Below, piece by piece: positions 1-6,587 of a stretch of DNA of 15,711 nt (position 1 is its first letter; the number at the start of each line of letters is the position of its first letter). The DNA is from Lysobacterales bacterium (GTDB lineage Bacteria; Pseudomonadota; Gammaproteobacteria; Xanthomonadales; SZUA-36). Both the position numbers and the translations under genes were made by a program. The stretch is from assembly GCA_026196445.1 (NCBI GenBank), contig JAPHTE010000496.1:1-15711 (forward strand), read 5' to 3'. A model generated the notes under the pieces. That model saw only the letters and a program-made list of their open reading frames with translations. It was not told the DNA's origin and made no database searches.

Positions 1-263
1 CGGGGTGTGACTGTACCGATCTCGATAAAACCAAAGCCGACACCACCCAGCGCATCGATATAGTCACCGTTCTTGTCCATGCCGGCTGCCAGGCCCACCG
101 GGTTGGGGAACTCAAGACCCATGACTGTGCACGGTTGCCTGACCGTTTTGCACAGAATGCTCGTGGCACCGATATTGTGTCCGAATTTCAGGCTTTCGAG
201 CGCGAGGCCATGCGCGGTTTCTGGGTCCGTCAGGAACAGGGCTTTGCGCAATAGTGAATACAT
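1..263 (-). CDS. pyrD: Dihydroorotate dehydrogenase (quinone), class 2, N-terminal part
   Basis: Read on the minus strand from the ATG at 263-261, this gives 87 complete codons and runs off the left edge, so only the N-terminal quarter is present. It begins MYSLLRKALFLTDPETAHGL and continues through a PNPVGLAAGMDKNGDYIDAL stretch (about residues 52-71) and GFGFIEIGTVTP. The N-terminal helical extension followed by the flavin-binding NPVGLAAG.DKNG segment is the hallmark of class 2, membrane-associated PyrD, which oxidises dihydroorotate to orotate with quinone in pyrimidine synthesis. It is divergent from the rpoE operon and shares about 300 bp of upstream DNA with it. No convincing minus-strand promoter was found there. 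Identification is secure; the C-terminal FMN-barrel residues lie outside the window. Confidence 0.95.
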   Translation of the reverse strand, partial: MYSLLRKALFLTDPETAHGLALESLKFGHNIGATSILCKTVRQPCTVMGLEFPNPVGLAAGMDKNGDYIDALGGVGFGFIEIGTVTP

Positions 264-350
264 AGGTTTGTTTTTTTGTTCGTGTGTCAATGACAAGGAC
301 AGGGTTCATTATCGCATCGCCGGGGTGGGCATGTACACGCAACAGTCTCG

Positions 351-378
351 GGAACCACTTCCAACAGATGAGGTCATA
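351..378 (+). promoter_or_regulatory. Candidate sigma-E-type promoter upstream of rpoE
   Basis: GGAACCA (351-357) is followed by a 16-nt spacer and TCATA (374-378). This resembles the sigma-E/AlgU consensus GGAACTT-N16-TCnnA: the GGAAC core and the TC of the -10 match, while the TT of the -35 does not. Transcription would start near 384, about 60 nt before the ATG at 447 and 175 nt before the GTG at 558. rpoE operons in this class are usually autoregulated, which makes the site plausible, but it rests on one imperfect match. Confidence 0.4.
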
Positions 379-557
379 GCGTGCGATATCTGCCAAGTCG
401 GTATTGAAATCAGTCGTGCTATGCTCAACTTAGAAGGTAAGGACACATGAGGGCGTTGAATGCGGTCAGTCCTGATCGTGACGATGGCTTGCCCGTGTCA
501 CCGGTGAGTACACAAGCCCGGGTCGGACCGGTACAAACACGCGGAGTGCATGGCGCA

Positions 558-1154
558 GTGAGTGAAGCCAAGGTTGATCAATTGCTGGTTGAAAGGGTCC
601 AGAAGGGGGACAAACACGCCTTCGACCTGCTGATCCAGAAATATCAGCACCGCATAGTCAGCCTGGTTTCCAGGTACGTGTCTGATTCCTCGGAAGCCCA
701 GGATGTCGCACAGGAAGCATTTATCAAAGCCTACCGGGCGATTGGCAGGTTCCGGGGCGACAGTGCCTTCTACACCTGGTTGTACCGGATTGCGATCAAT
801 ACGGCCAAGAACTGGATCGTGGCAAAAAGCCGCCGACCGCCGGCCGGCGACATAGACGCGGTCGAAGCTGAGCAATACGGAATGAGCAGCAAGCTGAAGG
901 AAACCAGCACGCCCGAGAATGAAATGATGCGGGAAGAGATCGAACGCACGGTGTATGGCACCATTGCCGCATTACCTGAGGATTTACGCACGGCCATCAT
1001 GCTGAGAGAAATGGATGGCATGAGTTACGAAGAAATCGCCGTTACCATGGAATGCCCGATCGGTACGGTGCGTTCAAGAATATTTCGGGCACGCGAAGCC
1101 ATTGATGAGAAACTAAAACCCCTCGTTGGTGGTCACATAAGCAGCGGGGAATAA
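558..1154 (+). CDS. rpoE: RNA polymerase sigma-E factor (ECF, AlgU/RpoE)
   Basis: A 198-aa extracytoplasmic-function sigma factor that directs RNA polymerase to envelope-stress promoters and is held inactive by RseA. Region 2 spans about residues 25-90 (SEAQDVAQEAFIKAYRAI, then F.YTWLYRIAINTAKNW), and region 4 about 127-185 (ALPEDLRTAIMLREMDGMSY and a helix-turn-helix ending GTVRSRIFRARE). The start chosen is the GTG at 558, because MSEAKVDQLLVERVQKGD then aligns residue for residue with the start of E. coli RpoE (MSEQLTDQVLVERVQKGD); a GGAG lies at 543-546. The frame is open further upstream to an ATG at 447, which has a stronger ribosome binding site (AGAAGG 432-437, AAGGA 439-443) and would add 37 residues rich in Pro, Val and Gly. 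First gene of the rpoE-rseA-rseB-mucD operon. Function is certain; only the start is open. Confidence 0.95.
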   Translation: MSEAKVDQLLVERVQKGDKHAFDLLIQKYQHRIVSLVSRYVSDSSEAQDVAQEAFIKAYRAIGRFRGDSAFYTWLYRIAINTAKNWIVAKSRRPPAGDIDAVEAEQYGMSSKLKETSTPENEMMREEIERTVYGTIAALPEDLRTAIMLREMDGMSYEEIAVTMECPIGTVRSRIFRAREAIDEKLKPLVGGHISSGE

Positions 1155-1198
1155 CAGACGGGTACCGGCACAGGTATCCGGCACAGGTAAGAGAAGAA

Positions 1199-1843
1199 AT
1201 GAGCAAGGAATCTTTGGAACATCTTTCCACACTGATGGATGGTGAACTGTCACGCGAAACCAGCATCTTCATGACACGCAGGTTGTCATCAGACGGGGCG
1301 CTGAGTGAGAAGTGGGAGCGTTACCACTTGATCCGCGACTGTATCCGCCAACCGGGCGGCAAGCAGTTGGTGACCGGTTTGCAAACTCGTATCACGGCAT
1401 CTCTGGAAGCGGAGGACGCGCCGGAGGTTTCGGTGTGGAACCGAAGCCGGTGGTTGAAGCCGGTGTCCGGCCTGGCCGTCGCAGCCAGTGTCGCGTTGCT
1501 GGCCATCGTGGTCACGGCGCCACCACAGGCCGTGGACCCGGGTGCCGGAGACGCTGCGGTTGCAGACCAGGCGAACCAGCCTTTTGTCAGCCCCAACACC
1601 TTGCCCATGCCAGTCGTATCACAGGCTGCAAGTTTCGACGCCACCCGGCAGACGGACAGCAATGCACTGAACGTCTACCTGTTACGGCATAACCAGATAG
1701 CGCAAACTGCCGGCCGGCGGGGCTTTGTTTCATTTGTGCCCATCGTGGCCAAATCCGTAGAACCGGAGCCGGATGAAGTTGCCCTGGAGCAACGACCGGG
1801 CAAACAAGCTGCAAACGTGACGGAGCCTGCAGAAAAGCAATGA
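1199..1843 (+). CDS. rseA: Sigma-E anti-sigma factor RseA/MucA
   Basis: A 214-aa single-pass inner-membrane protein that sequesters sigma-E. The cytoplasmic N-terminal domain carries the family pattern LSTLMDGELS (residues 9-18) and W.RYHLIRDCIR (39-50), which contacts the sigma factor. A transmembrane helix lies at about 89-107 (PVSGLAVAASVALLAIVV). The periplasmic part contains NVYLLRHNQIAQTAGRRGFV (158-177), resembling the conserved C-terminal segment of MucA/RseA. The start is preceded by GGTAAGAGAAGA. The gene lies 44 bp after rpoE and its TGA overlaps the ATG of rseB (ATGA, 1840-1843), implying translational coupling. In the family, stress releases sigma-E by sequential proteolysis (DegS, RseP); neither protease gene is in this window. 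Confidence 0.93.
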   Translation: MSKESLEHLSTLMDGELSRETSIFMTRRLSSDGALSEKWERYHLIRDCIRQPGGKQLVTGLQTRITASLEAEDAPEVSVWNRSRWLKPVSGLAVAASVALLAIVVTAPPQAVDPGAGDAAVADQANQPFVSPNTLPMPVVSQAASFDATRQTDSNALNVYLLRHNQIAQTAGRRGFVSFVPIVAKSVEPEPDEVALEQRPGKQAANVTEPAEKQ

Positions 1844-2820
1844 TACCCGTACGGCGCAGAGCCCTGTTGCTGCTGGTTTTGACCAGTTTTAGCACCCTGG
1901 CGATTGCCGGCAGTTCCAACGAGGCCCGCGAGTGGCTGGAACGCATGGTCCAGGCCATGCAGCAAATGACCTACCAGGGCACTTTCGTTTATGTACGTGG
2001 CGGCGACGTCGAAACCATGCGTATCACGCACATGGTGGATGAATCCGGTGTTCGCGAACGCCTGTATTCTGTCAGTGGTCCGCACCGAGAGGTTATCAGG
2101 GACCACAATGGCGTGCGCTGCGTGCTGGAAGACTCTGCTTCAGTCGTTGAAGACCAGGTGCTGGCGAATTCCTATTTCCCGGAACTACCGCTGTCGCTTA
2201 TCGACAGCGAGAACAACGGTTATCGTCTGGAGACGGGAGGGCTGGCGAGAATTGCCGGCCACAGTGCCCGCCGCGTCAGTATTTCTCCGGCGGATAATTT
2301 CCGCTATGGCTACGATTTCTGGTTGGAACAGCAAACCGGGTTGTTGTTGAAATGGGTCTTGCTGGATTCGAAACGCAAACCGCTGGCCAAGCTGATGTTC
2401 ACCGACTTTTCAATCGGGGCGGATGTCAAGCTGGCTGAAATCGAGTCGGATTCGAAGGAACAGGATTTTGTAAAGATGAAGACCATCAGCCCGGAAAAAG
2501 CCGTGGTGACGAAAAGCACACCACGTTGGGTGCCCGCCAATCTGCCGCCGGGCTTCCAATTGGCCGCACACAATCACAAATCCGGGTCTGGCGAGGTATA
2601 CGAGCACATGGTTTACAGCGATGGCCTGACAGCCGTTTCGGTCTATATCGAAGAGAAGGACAAGGGTAACGCGGTAAAACCGGGTATCAGCAAACTGGGT
2701 ACGAACTACGCCTTCGTCCGTGACCAGGGCGGTTTGCGCATAACGGTGATTGGTGAGGTGCCTGTGGTTACCGTGAAATCCATCGCTAACGAGATTGCGC
2801 TATCGGTTGCAGCCGATTAA
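1840..2820 (+). CDS. rseB: Periplasmic sigma-E regulator RseB/MucB
   Basis: A 326-aa exported protein with a classic signal peptide: MIPVRRR, a Leu-rich core, and probable cleavage after AIA at residue 23. The mature part starts EAREWLERMVQAMQQMTYQG and continues TFVYVRGGDVETMRITHMVD, typical of the MucB/RseB lipoprotein-carrier-like N-terminal domain. The smaller C-terminal domain covers roughly residues 225-325 (RWVPANLPPGFQLAAH onward). RseB binds the periplasmic part of RseA and shields it from DegS; mislocalised lipopolysaccharide and lipids relieve it. Length fits the family (about 315-325 aa). It overlaps rseA by 4 bp and is followed after 69 bp by mucD, with no rseC/mucC between. Confidence 0.93.
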   Translation: MIPVRRRALLLLVLTSFSTLAIAGSSNEAREWLERMVQAMQQMTYQGTFVYVRGGDVETMRITHMVDESGVRERLYSVSGPHREVIRDHNGVRCVLEDSASVVEDQVLANSYFPELPLSLIDSENNGYRLETGGLARIAGHSARRVSISPADNFRYGYDFWLEQQTGLLLKWVLLDSKRKPLAKLMFTDFSIGADVKLAEIESDSKEQDFVKMKTISPEKAVVTKSTPRWVPANLPPGFQLAAHNHKSGSGEVYEHMVYSDGLTAVSVYIEEKDKGNAVKPGISKLGTNYAFVRDQGGLRITVIGEVPVVTVKSIANEIALSVAAD

Positions 2821-2889
2821 AGGTCCAAGCCATCTGTGATCACATATGGCGAAAAAAGATTTCTATTGTTATTTATTTCGGAGAAGAAA

Positions 2890-4332
2890 ATGAAACAGAG
2901 AACTACAGTGCGCTTATTGGCGCTGATGGTGATATTCATGAGCATGCCGCTGGCTGCAAAAGTCAGCGGTCTGCCTGACTTTACCGAACTGGTGGAAAAG
3001 GCTGCCCCGGCCGTGGTCAATATCCGCGTAACGCAATTTGGTAATTCAAACCCGCAGTCAGCCGACCGTACCGGAAGGCAACGTGGCGAAAACCACCCGG
3101 AAATACCAGAATTTTTCCGGCGCTATTTCGATATACCGGATGGCGATGGACAAACACCACGTCAGCCTGATCGCATAGGGGCAGGGTCCGGTTTTATCTA
3201 CAGTCCGGATGGTTACATTCTGACCAACCACCACGTAATTGAGGATGCGGACGAGATCATCGTGCGGATGGCCGACCGTCATGAGTTTGTGGCCAAGTTG
3301 ATCGGCTCGGACGAGGCCAGCGACATCGCCGTGCTGAAGATCGACGCTGACGAGCCGTTGCCATACCTGCGCATGGGTGAGTCGGAGTCACTGAAGGCAG
3401 GCCAGTGGGTGGCCGCGATTGGCTCACCGTTCAATTTTGAGCAAAGCGTAACGGCCGGCATCGTCAGCGCCAAGGGCCGCAGCAACCGCGCGCAGCAATA
3501 CGTGCCGTTCATCCAGAGCGACGTGGCGATCAACCGTGGCAATTCCGGTGGGCCCTTGCTCAACATGGATGGTGAAGTTGTCGGTATCAATTCATGGATT
3601 CTCAGTTCCAGCGGTGGTTACATCGGCCTGTCTTTCTCGATCCCGGTCGAGGTTGCGGCCAGTACCGCGAAGCAGTTGCGTGAAACCGGCAAGGTCGAAC
3701 GTGGCTTGCTGGGCGTGGTGGTCGGTGCCGTAACCCGCGAGATGGCGGAAGCGCTGGATCTCGAACGGCCTGTAGGCGCTCTGGTCAATGACGTGACCGA
3801 AGACGGCTCGGCCGACCGCGCCGGAATCGCGCCCGGTGACGTGATCCTGGAGTTCAACGGCCAGGAGATCGAAACGTGGAATGATTTACCGCCATTGGTA
3901 GGCGCCAACCCGCCGGGCACAGAAGCCACTGTATTGGTCAGCCGGAATGGCAAGGAAAAGACTTTTGACGTGACCCTGGACGCGCTGGAAGGTGACGATG
4001 CCGAAGCGCTTGCCGGCAGTGATCACGGCAGCCAGAGAAGCAATCTTCTCGGCCTGGCCGTTACGACGATCAGCGCTGAACGGCGTCGTGAACTCGGCGA
4101 CCCGGAAGGTGGCGTGGTCATCACCGACATCGAGAGCGACGAGGCGTGGCGAGCCGGACTCCGGCCCGGTGATGTCATCCTGATGATCAATAACCGTACG
4201 GTCGCAAACATGGACGACTTTACCACGCTGGTCGAAGGTATTGAGCCCGATCGCGCAGTCGCCTTACGCATCTGGCGCAACGGAACGGCCAATTTTATTG
4301 CCTACACACCCCGTGCGCAGGAAGAGGAATAA
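2890..4332 (+). CDS. mucD: Periplasmic DegP/HtrA-family serine protease (MucD-like)
   Basis: A 480-aa S1C-family protease and chaperone for misfolded envelope proteins. Starting at the ATG at 2890 (GGAGAAG at 2880-2886) gives a clean signal peptide (MKQRTTVRLLALMVIFMSMP, cleavage near LAA-K24). A GTG at 2836 in the same frame would only add 18 residues in front of that signal. The catalytic triad is visible: His115 in TNHHVIE, Asp145 in SDIAVLK, Ser219 in RGNSGGPLL. PDZ domain 1 is about residues 270-365 (RGLLGVVVG...AGIAPGDVILEFNG) and PDZ domain 2 about 385-470 (GLAVTTIS...AGLRPGDVILMINN). Two PDZ domains and operon position after rseB match Pseudomonas MucD rather than DegS. Expected to be co-expressed with sigma-E. 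Confidence 0.95.
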   Translation: MKQRTTVRLLALMVIFMSMPLAAKVSGLPDFTELVEKAAPAVVNIRVTQFGNSNPQSADRTGRQRGENHPEIPEFFRRYFDIPDGDGQTPRQPDRIGAGSGFIYSPDGYILTNHHVIEDADEIIVRMADRHEFVAKLIGSDEASDIAVLKIDADEPLPYLRMGESESLKAGQWVAAIGSPFNFEQSVTAGIVSAKGRSNRAQQYVPFIQSDVAINRGNSGGPLLNMDGEVVGINSWILSSSGGYIGLSFSIPVEVAASTAKQLRETGKVERGLLGVVVGAVTREMAEALDLERPVGALVNDVTEDGSADRAGIAPGDVILEFNGQEIETWNDLPPLVGANPPGTEATVLVSRNGKEKTFDVTLDALEGDDAEALAGSDHGSQRSNLLGLAVTTISAERRRELGDPEGGVVITDIESDEAWRAGLRPGDVILMINNRTVANMDDFTTLVEGIEPDRAVALRIWRNGTANFIAYTPRAQEEE

Positions 4333-4371
4333 CCTTCAGCCCGGGTGGCAGAATTGACTCGCAAAACCAAT

Positions 4372-4422
4372 AACCGGTAATTATCTTATTCGAGGCTTAA
4401 TAACCAGTTATAATCACCGGTT
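4372..4422. repeat. Imperfect inverted repeat between mucD and lepA
   Basis: AACCGGTAATTAT at 4372-4384 is mirrored by ATAATCACCGGTT at 4410-4422: 12 of 13 positions pair, separated by 25 nt of AT-rich sequence. The right arm contains a perfect TATAAT. The arrangement could be an operator over a promoter or part of a terminator for mucD; nothing in the sequence decides between them. Confidence 0.6.
4409..4414 (+). promoter_or_regulatory. Possible -10 hexamer for a lepA promoter
   Basis: TATAAT at 4409-4414 is a perfect sigma-70 -10 match in an otherwise GC-richer region. The best -35 at suitable spacing (TTATTC, 4386-4391, 17-nt spacer) is poor and there is no extended -10 TG. If used, transcription would begin near 4421 and carry the hairpin at 4432-4463 and element A in a leader of about 350 nt ahead of lepA. 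Confidence 0.3.
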
Positions 4423-4431
4423 GAGGACGAT

Positions 4432-4463
4432 GAGGCCATTCGTTGCGATCAACGAATGGCCTC
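4432..4463. terminator. Perfect 14-bp hairpin downstream of mucD, candidate terminator
   Basis: GAGGCCATTCGTTG (4432-4445), loop CGAT, then CAACGAATGGCCTC (4450-4463) forms a perfect 14-bp stem with a 4-nt loop 100 bp after mucD. It is followed by TCACTGTTAA rather than a T-run, so it is not a canonical intrinsic terminator. A transcript-end stabiliser, a Rho-assisted stop or a stand-alone palindrome are alternatives. The structure itself is certain; its role is inferred. Confidence 0.45.
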
Positions 4464-4469
4464 TCACTG

Positions 4470-4733
4470 TTAACCCGCATATCTCACCAGACGGAATCGA
4501 GCCTCTCTACAACTAAAGTAATACGGTTGAACTAAATGTCATTTTATCCAGCAATCCCTGTTGCACATTTTGTACCCGGCTCGATTCCTATCCCAGCCCT
4601 GGCTGGTTCATATGCAACTGGACTTGGTCTTCCCTCAGGACATAGCTACGGCTATGTCCTTCAGTCCAGCCCTGCGTCCAGTTGCATCTCTCCTGCGCCA
4701 TGTTCCGGGATTCTGGTGAAATATGCGGATTAA
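4470..4733 (+). mobile_element. Element A: 264-bp TIR-flanked, internally structured repeat (MITE-like)
   Basis: The ends are inverted repeats: TTAACCCGCATATCTCACCA at 4470-4489 and, read on the minus strand from 4733, TTAATCCGCATATTTCACCA. They match 20 of 22 positions over 4470-4491/4712-4733, with TTAA at both tips. Inside are further helices: an 11-bp perfect pair (4493-4503 with 4578-4588), a short hairpin CCAGC-CCTG-GCTGG (4593-4606), a 12-bp perfect stem (4612-4623 with 4676-4687), and within that a 10-bp hairpin (4637-4646 with 4651-4660) closed by a C(TACG)G tetraloop. The element aligns end to end with element B at 13981-14243. No transposase is encoded. A 65-codon open frame (4536-4733, plus) exists but has no clear ribosome binding site. 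It sits 39 bp before lepA. Mobile origin is inferred from the terminal repeats; a structured RNA is an equal alternative. Confidence 0.65.
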
Positions 4734-4772
4734 GGTTTGCAATTACCGGGCAGTAGGTGGTTGAAGCACGAG

Positions 4773-6575
4773 ATGGATCAAAAATACATCCGTAATTTCT
4801 CCATTATTGCGCATGTCGATCATGGTAAGTCGACGCTGGCTGACCGTTTTATCCAGATCTGTGACGCATTGACCGAGCGTGAAATGTCCGCGCAGGTGCT
4901 CGACACGATGGATATCGAGCGCGAACGTGGTATTACGATCAAGGCCCAGAGCGTGACGTTGGACTACAAGGCAGCCGATGGCCAGGTCTATCACCTAAAT
5001 TTCATCGATACACCCGGCCATGTCGATTTCTCCTACGAGGTTTCACGTTCCCTGGCTGCCTGTGAAGGCGCTTTATTGGTCGTGGACGCCGCCCAGGGGG
5101 TGGAAGCCCAGAGCGTGGCCAACTGTTATACGGCAGTGGAACTCGGCCTGGAAGTCATCCCCGTGCTGAACAAGGTCGACCTGCCATCGGCCGACCCGGA
5201 ACGGGTCAAGCAGGAAATCGAGGACATCATTGGAATCGAAGCCCGGACCGCACTGGAAGTCAGCGCCAAGACGGGCCACGGTGTTGCCGAAGTTCTGGAG
5301 CGATTGATCCGGGACGTTCCCCGGCCGACCGGTGATGAACAGGCCCCGCTCAAGGCATTGATCATAGATTCGTGGTTCGACAATTACCTGGGTATCGTGT
5401 CATTGATCAGGGTGGTCGAAGGCAGCGTACGCACCAAGGACAAGATCAAGCTGATGTCTTCGGGAAACGAGCACCAGGTGGACCAGGTCGGTGTGTTCAC
5501 CCCGAAACGAAAACTGCGCGATGTCCTGTCAGCCGGTGAGGTGGGATTCCTGGTTGCGGGCATCAAGAACATTCACGGCGCCCCGGTGGGCGATACGATC
5601 ACCTTGGCGCGGACACCAGCGGATAAACCCTTACCGGGTTTTGCAACCATGCAGCCACGGGTATTTGCCGGATTGTTCCCCAGCGAGGCCGATGATTACC
5701 CGGACCTGCGCGAAGCGCTCGAGAAACTGCAATTGAACGATGCCGCCCTGCACTTTGAACCGGAAACATCCGAGGCGCTCGGTTTTGGTTTCCGCTGTGG
5801 CTTTCTGGGCCTGTTGCACATGGAAATCGTGCAGGAGCGCCTGGAGCGGGAATACGATGTCGACCTGGTAACGACATCGCCGACCGTGGTCTATGAGGTC
5901 GAGTTGACCAGCGGCGAGGTCATGACACTCGAGAACCCGGCCCGGATGCCTGCGGCCAACAAGATTGCCGCGGTGCGTGAACCCATTATCCAGGCCGATA
6001 TTCTCGTGCCACAGGACTATGTCGGTGCCGTGATCGGCCTGTGCGAAGAAAAGCGTGGGCGGCAGATAGGCATGCACTACCTGGGCGGGCAGGTGTCTAT
6101 CCAGTACGAGTTGCCATTATCCGAGGTGGTTTTGGACTTTTTTGACCGCTTGAAATCGGCCAGCAGGGGTTATGCCTCGTTCGACTATCACTTCCTGCGC
6201 TTCAATGAAGGTCCATTCGTCCGCGTCGATGTGCTGATCAACGGTGACCGGGTGGATGCGTTGTCCCAGATCATGCACCAGGACCACGCGCGCCGCCGTG
6301 GCCATCACCTGGCGGTGAGCATGAAGGAATTGATTCCCCGACAGATGTTCGACGTGGCGATACAGGCGTCGATCGGGGCACAGGTTATCGCGCGGACCAA
6401 CGTCAAGGCCTTGCGCAAGAACGTGACCGCAAAATGTTACGGTGGCGACGTGACGCGAAAACGTAAATTGCTGGAAAAACAAAAAGCCGGCAAGAAACGC
6501 ATGAAGCAGGTCGGCAGCGTGCAAATACCGCAGGAAGCATTCCTGGCGGTGTTACAACAGGACACCAAGAAATAG
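4773..6575 (+). CDS. lepA: Elongation factor 4 (LepA), ribosome-associated GTPase
   Basis: A 600-aa translational GTPase, the usual LepA length (about 599). The start at ATG 4773 gives MDQKYIRNFSIIAHVDHGKS, matching the family N-terminus; a TTG at 4737 in frame would add 12 unconserved residues. The G-domain motifs are in order: AHVDHGKS (13-20), DIERERGITIK (47-57), DTPGH (79-83), NKVD (133-136), SAK (164-166). The rest carries the EF-G-like domains and the LepA-specific C-terminal domain, ending RMKQVGSVQIPQEAFLAVL. LepA acts on the ribosome in initiation and back-translocation under ionic stress. It is followed 12 bp later by lepB, the standard pairing. The upstream RBS is weak (GAAGCACGAG just before the ATG). 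Confidence 0.97.
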   Translation: MDQKYIRNFSIIAHVDHGKSTLADRFIQICDALTEREMSAQVLDTMDIERERGITIKAQSVTLDYKAADGQVYHLNFIDTPGHVDFSYEVSRSLAACEGALLVVDAAQGVEAQSVANCYTAVELGLEVIPVLNKVDLPSADPERVKQEIEDIIGIEARTALEVSAKTGHGVAEVLERLIRDVPRPTGDEQAPLKALIIDSWFDNYLGIVSLIRVVEGSVRTKDKIKLMSSGNEHQVDQVGVFTPKRKLRDVLSAGEVGFLVAGIKNIHGAPVGDTITLARTPADKPLPGFATMQPRVFAGLFPSEADDYPDLREALEKLQLNDAALHFEPETSEALGFGFRCGFLGLLHMEIVQERLEREYDVDLVTTSPTVVYEVELTSGEVMTLENPARMPAANKIAAVREPIIQADILVPQDYVGAVIGLCEEKRGRQIGMHYLGGQVSIQYELPLSEVVLDFFDRLKSASRGYASFDYHFLRFNEGPFVRVDVLINGDRVDALSQIMHQDHARRRGHHLAVSMKELIPRQMFDVAIQASIGAQVIARTNVKALRKNVTAKCYGGDVTRKRKLLEKQKAGKKRMKQVGSVQIPQEAFLAVLQQDTKK

Positions 6576-6587
6576 GAATGAAATCCG

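Noticed and set aside
308..342. Minus-strand pyrD promoter (GATAAT at 313-308 with TTGCGT at 342-337)
   Set aside because: The spacing is 23 nt, too long for sigma-70.
73..450. 125-codon plus-strand frame over the pyrD start and the rpoE upstream region
   Set aside because: It overlaps the genuine pyrD coding sequence on the opposite strand and has no recognisable protein features.
4432..4475. Canonical Rho-independent terminator after mucD
   Set aside because: The stem is perfect but no T-run follows on the plus strand, so only a tentative terminator role is given in the feature list.
4470..4733. Element A as an integron attC site
   Set aside because: attC sites have GTTRRRY/RYYYAAC core boxes and are usually 57-141 bp. 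The outer stem contains GTTGCAT, which does not fit the core, there is no integron integrase, and the copies are about 9.5 kb apart among housekeeping genes.
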